64,000 nucleotides of DNA. Source: JAVWPP01 sp036635835 (GTDB lineage: Bacteria > Bacillota > Clostridia > TANB77 > CAG-465). The translations under genes were made by a program, and so were the position numbers. The stretch is from positions 1 through 64,000 of the forward strand of contig JAVWPP010000002.1 in assembly GCA_036635835.1 (NCBI GenBank), given 5' to 3'. Below, in pieces: positions 51,573-59,423 of the stretch. The notes under the pieces are model-generated. The model saw nothing but the letters and a program-made list of their open reading frames with translations, ran no database searches and was not told where the DNA came from. How positions within the stretch are numbered: position 1 is the stretch's first letter; each line of letters starts with the position of its first letter.

Positions 51573-52796
51573 ATGGCAGAAAAAAAAGAAAATAAAATAA
51601 TTAAGGTAATAATAACGCTAATCATGATAGTATTATTGGGATGGAGCGTGTATTATATAGCGATAGATACATTAAAAGGTCCATCAGTAGATGGTAATAA
51701 AGCATCTAAAAACAATAAGGAAATTAATGAACAATTAAAAAGAGTAGAAGAAGTTCTAAAAAAAATAGATTCTAAATATAAAGGAACAGAAGAAATAGAT
51801 TTAGATAAACTTGGTGAGGGTGCTTTAAGAGGCATATTTGCTATGATAGAAGATCCGTATACTAGATATTTAGATAAAGAAGATTATAAAGATTCTGTTA
51901 CTCCATCTAATGAAGAATACGTTGGAATAGGTATAACTAGTACTTTTAGTGAGGAAAAACAAAAAGGATATATAATAAGTATTCTTCCTGAATCACCAGC
52001 ATCTGAAAGCGGAATATGGATAGGAGATGCTTTAAAAAAAGTAGGAGATTTAGAAGTTACAAGTTATGATACATATAAAGAAGCAATGACAATACTAAGA
52101 GGTGTTGAAAATACTACTGTAGATGTAGTTTTAGACAGGGATGGTGAAACTATTACAAAGTCTGTAACAAGAAGAAAAGTTAAAGAAAATTGTTTGACTG
52201 CGAAGACTATTGAGAAAAATATAGGTTATATAAGAATATATTCTTTTGATTTTAATGTTGCTGATAAGTTTAAAAAAGAATATAACTCTTTTAAAGAACA
52301 AGGAATAAGTAAATTAGTTATAGATTTACGTGGAAATCCAGGTGGAATTGTTGATGAAGCTGTTGAAATTGCAGATTTATTTATACCTGGAAATGATGTT
52401 ATTTTAGAAACTGTATATAAAGATGGAAGTAGTAAATTTAAAAAAGCTGTCGATGGAAAAGCATCAGACATGAAAGTTACTATTTTGACAAATGAAAATT
52501 CAGCTAGTGCTTCTGAAATATTAGCAAGCGCGTTAAAAGATTATAAAGTGGCTACTATTGTAGGAGAAAAGACTTATGGTAAAGGCATAGTTCAGTCATA
52601 CGAAGGACTTAGAGCTGGTGATGGAGTTAGTATTACTGTAGCTGAGTATTTTACAAAAAATAGAGCTGTAATTCATAAAAATGGTATTGAACCAGACATT
52701 GAAGTTATTGCTACAAAAGATGAAAAGAAACAAATAGATATGGATGTAAAAAAAGATAGCGTTTTAAGAAGAGCTATTGAAGAATTAAATAAATAG
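51573..52796 (+). CDS. C-terminal processing protease (S41 family, CtpA/CtpB-like) with PDZ domain
   Basis: 407 residues. N-terminal signal-anchor (about 11-31), a helical segment, a PDZ domain about 110-200 (YVGIGITSTFSEE; SPASESGIWIGDALKKVGD) and the S41 core. LVIDLRGNPGGIVDEAVEIA, NENSASASEILASALKDY with the catalytic Ser, and EKTYGKGIVQS with the catalytic Lys are intact. CtpB-type enzymes cleave SpoIVFA in sporulation and other members trim membrane proteins; which applies here is open. The start is ATG 51573; the GTG one codon earlier is closer to the Shine-Dalgarno. The O-antigen ligase-like gene follows after 9 bases. Confidence 0.93.
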   Translation: MAEKKENKIIKVIITLIMIVLLGWSVYYIAIDTLKGPSVDGNKASKNNKEINEQLKRVEEVLKKIDSKYKGTEEIDLDKLGEGALRGIFAMIEDPYTRYLDKEDYKDSVTPSNEEYVGIGITSTFSEEKQKGYIISILPESPASESGIWIGDALKKVGDLEVTSYDTYKEAMTILRGVENTTVDVVLDRDGETITKSVTRRKVKENCLTAKTIEKNIGYIRIYSFDFNVADKFKKEYNSFKEQGISKLVIDLRGNPGGIVDEAVEIADLFIPGNDVILETVYKDGSSKFKKAVDGKASDMKVTILTNENSASASEILASALKDYKVATIVGEKTYGKGIVQSYEGLRAGDGVSITVAEYFTKNRAVIHKNGIEPDIEVIATKDEKKQIDMDVKKDSVLRRAIEELNK

Positions 52797-52805
52797 GTGA
52801 ATTGT

Positions 52806-55385
52806 ATGAAAAAAGTAAAAGAAAATGTAAATAAAGTAGAATTAGTAGCAGCAAAAATTGTGGTTATAGCGGTAGGACTTATAATTTTTCTATTATCATT
52901 AACAAGAGGTGGATATTATAGGCAAGAAAATGTGGTTGCAAACTTTTGCATAACAGCTCTTGGCGTATGTTATGTGTCTTATATGATTTTTAAAAACGTA
53001 AAAAGCAAGACTAAATTTCAAATGATAGATATCTTAGACTTATTAGTTGTAGCATTAACTTTTGCAACATCTTTACCAATACTTTTTGGTAAATGCGTTG
53101 CAAAAGGGGCGGCTTTTGCAGGAATTGAAAGATATATGTCTTTTGCAATTATATATTTTATAATAAAAGAAGTTATAAAGGTATCTGCTTTTGCAAATAA
53201 AGAAGCGGGTAGATATAAGATAAATAATATACTGTCCTTTATTATAGCTATATCAAGCATGGTTGTATGCTTTTTTGGAATAGATCAGCTAGCAGGGCAG
53301 ACATTTGAAGGGTTTTTAAGTATATTTAATATAGATTATACAACGGAATTTGTCACAAGACTTTCTTCTGTGTTTCAATATGCAAACGTAGCAAGTATGT
53401 TTATAGCTATTGGGCTTTTTACAACAATATATTTGATATATATAAGTAAGAATAAAGTGCTTAAAACTTTCCTTATATCTGCAGCATATGTAGAATATTT
53501 ATCTATACTTATGACGCAGTCTAGAATGTGCATTGTTTTTACAAGTATAGTGCTTATTTTGCTTATGATATGCCTTAAAAAAGCAGAAGAACGAAACATA
53601 GGTATAATTTCAGTGATAGCTTTAATGATATATTCTGCTATATTTTATGCGGTTATTTATAATTTTATAAAATTAGAAGCTGTAAATGAAATTTGGATTG
53701 TTACGATAGTTTCAATTATACCGGTTTCTTTAATTGCGTTCTTTTCTATTAAAGTACTTGTGTATTTTACAGAAGAATTAAAAAACAAAAAAATATTTAT
53801 TTACACACTTTTAGGCATTTTAGCGATTTCTGCAGGTATAATAGTTTTTACTTTTTCTCAAACTAAATCTATTGTTGTAACAGATGGTCTAGTAAGAAAA
53901 ACAAGTGTAAATTCAAATAAAGATATTACTTTAGATATTTCCATGAAAAATGTAGATAGTGAGAATAGTGCAAATATAACTGTTGAAATTTTTAATAAAG
54001 GTTATGAAAGTTTGCAAAAAAAAGTTTATGAATTTAATACTAAAGAAAAAGCTAGTGTAAAAGAAGATCTTAAAAAGCATAAAAATGCTAAATATATTAC
54101 TTTTACAGTAGCGGATGTAAAGGGAAAACCTATTTTAGATAAAATAAATGTGCAAAATGCGAAGCTGCCACTAGATTATAAGTTTATTTCTTATGATATT
54201 GCCCAAAAAATAAATGAGATTTTCGAGGGGTCATCTAGTATAGATTACAGATTTATGTATATGAAAGATGGAATATCTTTATGGAATACTAGCAAAATAG
54301 TTGGTATTGGCAATGATGGTTTTAGAAATGCGTATCAGTCAGTTCAGTCTAGAATGTATATTTCAAGCGAAGTACACAGCTATCCTGTAGATATTCTAGT
54401 TAATTATGGCGCAATAGGGTTTACTGCATATGTGCTTATTGTTTGCGTAGCAGGGTATGCTCTTGTAAAAAAATATATTGATGAAAAAGATAAAAATAAT
54501 GCATTTAAGTATATTAATTTACTTGCTATTCTTGTGCTACTTGTAGTTCATAGTATGTTTGACCTAGACTTTTCATATTCAATAATACTATATTTATTTG
54601 CTATATTACTTGCGCAGGTTCCAGAGGTCTCTATATGCAAAATACAAGGCTTTAAGGTATCTACTGCTGTAGTATGCATAATATGCACAGTATCTGTAGG
54701 AGGCATGTTTTTAAGCAATGCTAAGTATTTAATTGCATATAGTATAGCAGATAATTTAAAAACTAAGACTATAACTGAAGAAAATGCAAAAGAACGTATT
54801 TCTCTATATGAGAAAACTGTTGTATTTGCGCCTACGGATTATGATTATAGAGCTAAATTAAGTGAGCAGTATAGCACATATATGGCTATTTTGTCTAAAA
54901 CTATTTTAGATACTAACGAGGTTAAAAAAGCAGATGCAGTTAAAGAAGTCAAAAGGGTTATTCCTTTAATAAAGGATAATTTAATAAAAATAAACGAGCA
55001 AAATCCGTATAATAAGTATGCAATTCAAAAAGTAGCAGCTAATTATTTTAAGAATTTTATTAATTTCACTAAAGCTGAGGGAAAAGCATCATATACAGAA
55101 GAACTTAATTATGCTGTAGATTTAGCTATTAAGATAGTGGATGTTGGACCTATTAATGATACAAATTATAGCTTTTCAGCAGAAACGCTAGATGGTATGT
55201 ATGTGAATTTAGAAAAACTTAATATGGGTGAAAATTCTAAAGATAAGTTAATAGCAATGGATAAGATTAAAAAAGAATTAAAAGGATTTCCTAGTAAAAT
55301 AGAAAATAATTTTAGTAAAAAAGGTCAAAAAAGAAGCATAAACGATATGCCAAGTATTTTAGAAATTGTTAATAAATATAATTAA
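52806..55385 (+). CDS. O-antigen ligase/Wzy-like polytopic membrane protein
   Basis: 859 residues. About ten to twelve membrane helices over residues 15-640, interrupted by a soluble extracellular segment (about 360-510). The Wzy_C hallmark lies around residues 500-545 (IGNDGFRNAYQSVQ; SEVHSYPVDILVNYGAIGF) with the conserved His; an earlier loop has SSVFQYANVASM and LMTQSRMC. The C-terminal about 200 residues are soluble helical repeats, likely TPR-like. It belongs to the O-antigen ligase/polymerase superfamily and probably attaches or polymerises a surface glycan. Start ATG 52806 with AGGTGA. The glycan exporter lies 2 kb upstream. Confidence 0.82.
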   Translation: MKKVKENVNKVELVAAKIVVIAVGLIIFLLSLTRGGYYRQENVVANFCITALGVCYVSYMIFKNVKSKTKFQMIDILDLLVVALTFATSLPILFGKCVAKGAAFAGIERYMSFAIIYFIIKEVIKVSAFANKEAGRYKINNILSFIIAISSMVVCFFGIDQLAGQTFEGFLSIFNIDYTTEFVTRLSSVFQYANVASMFIAIGLFTTIYLIYISKNKVLKTFLISAAYVEYLSILMTQSRMCIVFTSIVLILLMICLKKAEERNIGIISVIALMIYSAIFYAVIYNFIKLEAVNEIWIVTIVSIIPVSLIAFFSIKVLVYFTEELKNKKIFIYTLLGILAISAGIIVFTFSQTKSIVVTDGLVRKTSVNSNKDITLDISMKNVDSENSANITVEIFNKGYESLQKKVYEFNTKEKASVKEDLKKHKNAKYITFTVADVKGKPILDKINVQNAKLPLDYKFISYDIAQKINEIFEGSSSIDYRFMYMKDGISLWNTSKIVGIGNDGFRNAYQSVQSRMYISSEVHSYPVDILVNYGAIGFTAYVLIVCVAGYALVKKYIDEKDKNNAFKYINLLAILVLLVVHSMFDLDFSYSIILYLFAILLAQVPEVSICKIQGFKVSTAVVCIICTVSVGGMFLSNAKYLIAYSIADNLKTKTITEENAKERISLYEKTVVFAPTDYDYRAKLSEQYSTYMAILSKTILDTNEVKKADAVKEVKRVIPLIKDNLIKINEQNPYNKYAIQKVAANYFKNFINFTKAEGKASYTEELNYAVDLAIKIVDVGPINDTNYSFSAETLDGMYVNLEKLNMGENSKDKLIAMDKIKKELKGFPSKIENNFSKKGQKRSINDMPSILEIVNKYN

Positions 55386-55396
55386 AAATTAGGCTT

Positions 55397-55426
55397 GAAA
55401 AAGGACATGGTTACATGTCCTTTTTG
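55397..55426. terminator. Bidirectional terminator
   Basis: AAAAGGACATG/CATGTCCTTTT with a GTTA loop and T5 on each strand, between the ligase-like gene and veg. Confidence 0.87.
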
Positions 55427-55446
55427 TTGTTTGCAATCTTGAACTA

Positions 55447-55728
55447 CTATAAATTTGTTTTATTCTTTTCAAAGACATTTCCAAGTATTCTTCCATCTTG
55501 TTCGAAAGTTACTTGCAATTTGTTTGTTGGTAAATCCTGATAATTAAATGTAGTTCTACAATTAATTCTTGAATCTACGAAACTAAAATGATTATCATTT
55601 GCTGCAACAATTGTACCTTTTGCTTCTAATATACGATTTCTTCCATCGTCTTTTTTAATAGAAACTTCTTGTCCAAGATTTTTATCGAAATATTCTTTAA
55701 ATTGAAGCAATGAATCTTTATGTATCAT
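55447..55728 (-). CDS. veg: Veg family protein
   Basis: 93 residues. Veg is a small conserved Firmicute protein linked to biofilm matrix control in Bacillus. The match is in the core KEYFDKNLGQEVSIKKDDGR, NRILEAKGTIV and TFNYQDLPTNKLQVTF. The start is ATG 55728 with AGAGGTGATG upstream; the longer reading frame crosses the promoter -10 and is rejected. Strong promoter and shared terminator. Confidence 0.82.
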   Translation of the reverse strand: MIHKDSLLQFKEYFDKNLGQEVSIKKDDGRNRILEAKGTIVAANDNHFSFVDSRINCRTTFNYQDLPTNKLQVTFEQDGRILGNVFEKNKTNL

Positions 55729-55751
55729 ATTTGCATCACCTCTATGATGTG

Positions 55752-55780
55752 AGTATACCACAAAAAAAAACAAATGTCAA
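55752..55780 (-). promoter_or_regulatory. Strong promoter of veg
   Basis: On the minus strand TTGACA (55775-55780), a 17-bp spacer and TATACT (55752-55757). Confidence 0.88.
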
Positions 55781-55809
55781 AACAATTTTTATAAATTCTT
55801 TTAAATAAA

Positions 55810-55856
55810 AAGGCGATATATGAAAACAAGTATTCTTATGTAATCATACGTCGCCG
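55810..55856 (-). other. Orphan hairpin upstream of veg
   Basis: GGCGATATATGA pairs with TCATACGTCGCC (11 of 12 pairs) around a 20-nt loop. On the minus strand it is followed by TTTTTATTT, like a terminator, but no minus-strand gene lies before it. It may end a small RNA or block antisense reading from the sipL side. Confidence 0.4.
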
Positions 55857-56019
55857 ATTTGTTAATATTGAAAAATAATGTATTTACTTTTACATGGGTG
55901 TTATGCCAGTTATAAGTAATTCATAGTATATTCTATGTTTTTTTTTTATTATTGTTACAAAAGTATGAATAAAAATATAATATAAAAATATATTGTAATA
56001 TATATAGGAGGAACTGAAA

Positions 56020-57540
56020 ATGAAAGTAAAAACAAAGAAGGAAAATATATGTCTATATAAATGTAGTTTGAATTATAATGTAAATAAAACTATAGAACAA
56101 GATGTATTAGTTCCAGATGTTAAGCCAGATATTATTAAAATTATTAATATTGAACCTAAAATTTTTATAAGTAAAATAAATACTGCAAAGGATAAAGTGA
56201 ATATAGAGGGTAAAATAATATATTATATAATGTATAAATCTGCAGATAATTCAAACAAGCATAGAACTATTGTCTCTATAAATCCATTAAAAGCAGATTT
56301 TAATATACAAAATGAAGATCTTGCATTAAAATTTAAGGTTGTACCAAAAATTAAAAACATAATATCTACTCTTCCTAATGAAAGAAAAATCAATATAAAA
56401 ACCGATGTGGAATTTAATATTTGTGGCTATAAATCAGATAATATGGCGCTAGTTATAGGTTTTGAAGATAGTGCAAGAATGGAAGTTAAAAAGAAAAAAG
56501 AGATTTTCAATAATGTTATAGCGTGCAAAGATGTAAATATAAATTCAAGAGAAGAGATAGTTATATCCGAGCAAAGGCCAGATATCTATGAAATAGTTTC
56601 GCTAAATTCAAAAATTGAAAATGTAGACTATAAGCAAAGCTATAATAAAATTATAATTAAAGCAGATTTAATAGGTAATATTGCATATACTTCAGAAAAA
56701 GACGGAAATACTTTGCAAAATGAAAGATTTAGTATTCCATTTACCGGCTTTTTAGAGGTAGATAATTTACCAGATGCCCCTAATGTAGAAATGGCTTTTT
56801 ATATGGAAAATTTAGAAGCTACATTAAACACTAATTCCACTAGATCTAATTCTTTACTTATAGATTTAGACATATTAGCTAGAGTTATTGTATCTAATAA
56901 AAAAGAAGTAGAGTATATAGAGGATATGTATTTTTTAGAAGAAAAAAATGAATCAGATTGTACTTATGCAGATATTAAAATACAAAACGATTTGCAAAGA
57001 AAAGAAATAAATATTGTTGAAAGTGTGGATAACTTCTTTAAAGCAGACGAAAGTATCCTTATGTATAACATAGAAAATGAAAGTATTAATAATAAGCTTG
57101 TAGACGGGGTAGCATCTGTAGAAGGAAGCGTTAGAATATCTTGTTTATTAGGCAATTTAGATGAAATTGAAAGTAGAAAAATAGACTTAACTATAAGTAA
57201 AGAAATAGCAACGGATGTAAAGGAAAATATAGATGCTAAGTTTAAAATAGAAGATTTAAATATAACTAGAGAAGATAAGAATCTTAATGTTAATTTTAAA
57301 ATTAAGTCAGAATATAGAACTTATGAAGACAAAATGGTTATAGCAGATGATGAAATAATAGCTGTTCCTATTCTTTTAAATGAATTTAATTCTATAGTAG
57401 TATATAATATTAAAAAAGGAGATACTTTATGGGATATTGCTAAGAAATATAAGACTACAGTTGAGAACATTGTTAAGATAAATAACATACAAAATCCAAA
57501 TAAAATAGATGTAAACGAAAAAATATTAATAATTAGATAA
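56020..57540 (+). CDS. sipL: SipL-like spore morphogenesis protein (SPOCS/DUF3794 repeats plus LysM)
   Basis: 506 residues. Repeated SPOCS (DUF3794) segments: QDVLVPDVKPDIIKIINIEP, then NSREEIVISEQRPDIYEIVS, and a third more diverged copy around 325-440. The C-terminal LysM (YNIKKGDTLWDIAKKYKTT, IQNPNKIDVNEKILII, about 458-505) closes the protein. SipL of Clostridioides difficile has this plan and binds SpoIVA through LysM to attach the coat to the forespore. Here LysM is very likely a protein-binding module, not a wall anchor. Start ATG with AGGAGGAA. yunB follows directly. Confidence 0.9.
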   Translation: MKVKTKKENICLYKCSLNYNVNKTIEQDVLVPDVKPDIIKIINIEPKIFISKINTAKDKVNIEGKIIYYIMYKSADNSNKHRTIVSINPLKADFNIQNEDLALKFKVVPKIKNIISTLPNERKINIKTDVEFNICGYKSDNMALVIGFEDSARMEVKKKKEIFNNVIACKDVNINSREEIVISEQRPDIYEIVSLNSKIENVDYKQSYNKIIIKADLIGNIAYTSEKDGNTLQNERFSIPFTGFLEVDNLPDAPNVEMAFYMENLEATLNTNSTRSNSLLIDLDILARVIVSNKKEVEYIEDMYFLEEKNESDCTYADIKIQNDLQRKEINIVESVDNFFKADESILMYNIENESINNKLVDGVASVEGSVRISCLLGNLDEIESRKIDLTISKEIATDVKENIDAKFKIEDLNITREDKNLNVNFKIKSEYRTYEDKMVIADDEIIAVPILLNEFNSIVVYNIKKGDTLWDIAKKYKTTVENIVKINNIQNPNKIDVNEKILIIR

Positions 57541-58221
57541 ATGAAGATTAAATATAAATATTTTATCAAAATATATTATAAAATCATAATAGCTGTGTTT
57601 GTTGTAGTTCTTTTTTTTACAGTTTGTATTTACTATGTTACAAAAAAAATAGAGCCTACGGTGCTTGCTTTTTGTGATGCAAAGGCGAAGTCTATGGCTT
57701 TAAAAGTTACAAATGATGTCGTAAATGAGCATGTTAAGGAGATTAAATACAAGGAAATCGTAAATCTTGTTTCAAACGAAGATGGAAAACTAGTGAGTGT
57801 CAAGACGGATGTCCTAACTATGAATGAATTAAGCTCTGAGATATCGCTTGAAATACAAAAACAGCTAAACAATTTAGATAATGGCCAAATTTTAATTAGC
57901 ATTGGGAGTATGACGGGCAACAAGCTTTTGTACGATGTTGGACCTAAATTTCATGTAAATGTATATCCTGTTGGAAATGTTTCAGTTAATTTTATTAGCG
58001 AATTTTCAGACGCAGGGATTAATCAAACAAAACACAAGATTTTTTTAGAGGTTAAGACTAAAGTTAGAATTGTTGCACCATTTATTAGCAAGTTTCAGGA
58101 GTATATTTATAATGTTAATATAGCTGAAACCGTTATTATTGGCGATGTTCCAAGCACTTATTATAATTTTACAGGGTCAAGTGGTATTGATGAAAAAGAT
58201 AGTTTGAATATGATAAAATAG
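57541..58221 (+). CDS. yunB: Sporulation protein YunB
   Basis: 226 residues. One N-terminal membrane helix (about 13-35), then the YunB domain: CDAKAKSMALKVTNDVVNEH, GKLVSVKTDVLTMNEL, GSMTGNKLLYDVGPKF, INQTKHKIFLEVKTKVRIV. In Bacillus it is sigma-E-dependent and needed for efficient sporulation; its mechanism is not settled. The start ATG is immediately after the sipL stop, linking two sporulation genes in one operon. No terminator of its own is clear on the plus strand. Confidence 0.92.
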   Translation: MKIKYKYFIKIYYKIIIAVFVVVLFFTVCIYYVTKKIEPTVLAFCDAKAKSMALKVTNDVVNEHVKEIKYKEIVNLVSNEDGKLVSVKTDVLTMNELSSEISLEIQKQLNNLDNGQILISIGSMTGNKLLYDVGPKFHVNVYPVGNVSVNFISEFSDAGINQTKHKIFLEVKTKVRIVAPFISKFQEYIYNVNIAETVIIGDVPSTYYNFTGSSGIDEKDSLNMIK

Positions 58222-58274
58222 AGTAGAAAGTAAGAATATAAATAAAAAATATAAATAAAAGTAGAAAGAAAGAA

Positions 58275-58312
58275 AATAAAAAAAGCAAATAGAATAAACT
58301 ATTTGCTTTAAT
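58275..58312 (-). terminator. Terminator of rplM-rpsI
   Basis: AAAGCAAATAG/CTATTTGCTTT stem; on the minus strand followed by T7. On the plus strand the T-run is poor. Confidence 0.78.
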
Positions 58313-58325
58313 TGTTCTCCAAAAA

Positions 58326-58733
58326 CTATCTCTTTGAGAATTGTGGAGCTTTTCTTGCTTTTTTAAGACCGTATTTTCTTCTTTCTTTAGTTCTAGAATC
58401 TCTAGTAAGCATTCCAGCTTTTTTAAGAATAAGTCTTTTTTCTTCGTCTGTTGTTGCAACAGCTTTAGAAATACCATGTGCAATTGCAGCTGCTTGACCT
58501 GCGAAACCGCCGCCATGAACTGTAGCTATTACATCGTAGTTTTCAGTATTAGTAGTTAATACTAAAGGTTTAATAACGATAGCTTTTAAAGTATCTAAGT
58601 TATAAACTTCGTTAATATCTTTATCATTTATTGTTATTTTTCCTTTTCCAGGTACTAATCTTACTCTTGCGATAGATTGTTTTCTTTTACCTGTTGCATA
58701 TATAGAATTTGCTATTGTAGCTATTTTTCCCAT
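58326..58733 (-). CDS. rpsI: 30S ribosomal protein S9
   Basis: 135 residues. S9 signatures are YATGKRKQSIARVRLVPGKG, TVHGGGFAGQAAAIAHGIS, AGMLTRDSRTKERRKYGLK and the C-terminal RKAPQFSKR that reaches the P site tRNA. GGAGGAA lies before the ATG. It is downstream of rplM by 16 bases, the universal rplM-rpsI pair. Confidence 0.97.
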   Translation of the reverse strand: MGKIATIANSIYATGKRKQSIARVRLVPGKGKITINDKDINEVYNLDTLKAIVIKPLVLTTNTENYDVIATVHGGGFAGQAAAIAHGISKAVATTDEEKRLILKKAGMLTRDSRTKERRKYGLKKARKAPQFSKR

Positions 58734-58749
58734 TACTTTTTCCTCCTAA

Positions 58750-59184
58750 TTAATAATTCCAGTTTTCTGGTTTTTGTGCTGCTTGTTCATGATTTGCATC
58801 TTTATAAACTCTTAGGTTAGTAAGCATTGCTCTTCCTAATGAGTTGCCAGGAAGCATTCCTTTAACAGCTAATGTTAAAGCTTTACCTGAATTTTTTTCC
58901 ATTAAGTTTTTGTATGTAGTTTCTTTCATACCACCTACATATCCTGAGTGATGTCTACAAATCTTTTGATTTAATTTATCACCAGTAAGAATGATTTGAT
59001 CACAGTTAATAACTATAACATGATCGCCACAATCTAAATTAGGGCTGTATGTTGGTTTATGTTTTCCTTTAAGTAATTGTGCAACTTCTGTAGCTACTCT
59101 TCCTAGAGATCTATTTGCTGCGTCAATTATATACCATTGTTTGATATTTTCGCTTTGTTTTAAGCTATAAGTTTTATTATTCAT
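58750..59184 (-). CDS. rplM: 50S ribosomal protein L13
   Basis: 144 residues. L13 signatures are WYIIDAANRSLGRVATEVAQ, LLKGKHKPTYSPNLDCGDHV, KICRHHSGYVGGMKE and MLPGNSLGRAMLTNLRVYK. Start ATG with AGGAGGAAC. The 5' leader carries a hairpin consistent with an L13 leader, so the operon may be autoregulated. Confidence 0.97.
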   Translation of the reverse strand: MNNKTYSLKQSENIKQWYIIDAANRSLGRVATEVAQLLKGKHKPTYSPNLDCGDHVIVINCDQIILTGDKLNQKICRHHSGYVGGMKETTYKNLMEKNSGKALTLAVKGMLPGNSLGRAMLTNLRVYKDANHEQAAQKPENWNY

Positions 59185-59224
59185 AACTATTGTGTTCCTC
59201 CTAAACTAAATATATATTATTATA

Positions 59225-59258
59225 TTGATAGCATGTTTCCGGGGCTCACCATCAATCA
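59225..59258 (-). promoter_or_regulatory. Candidate L13 leader of rplM-rpsI
   Basis: On the minus strand TTGATGG pairs with CTATCAA (one G-T pair) around a loop containing GAGCCCCGGAAACATG. It begins almost at the predicted transcription start. Position and the GAGCCCCGG core fit the Firmicute L13 leader element, recalled from memory. Confidence 0.6.
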
Positions 59259-59264
59259 ACATCC

Positions 59265-59293
59265 ATTTTACAATATTTAAAGAAAAATGTCAA
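59265..59293 (-). promoter_or_regulatory. Promoter of rplM-rpsI
   Basis: On the minus strand TTGACA (59288-59293), a 17-bp spacer and TAAAAT (59265-59270). Confidence 0.85.
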
Positions 59294-59355
59294 CTAAATA
59301 TCGTAAAAAAGCTAAAAAAGATAGAAAAATTAATATAAAAAGCATAATAAAGATG

Positions 59356-59384
59356 TTGTATATAAAAAATAAATGTGATAATAT
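59356..59384 (+). promoter_or_regulatory. Promoter of the HD-EAL gene
   Basis: TTGTAT (59356-59361), a 17-bp spacer and TAATAT (59379-59384) with a TG extension. Confidence 0.6.
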
Positions 59385-59423
59385 AGTAATATAGAATAAA
59401 CTAATGATAAATGAGGTGTAGAT

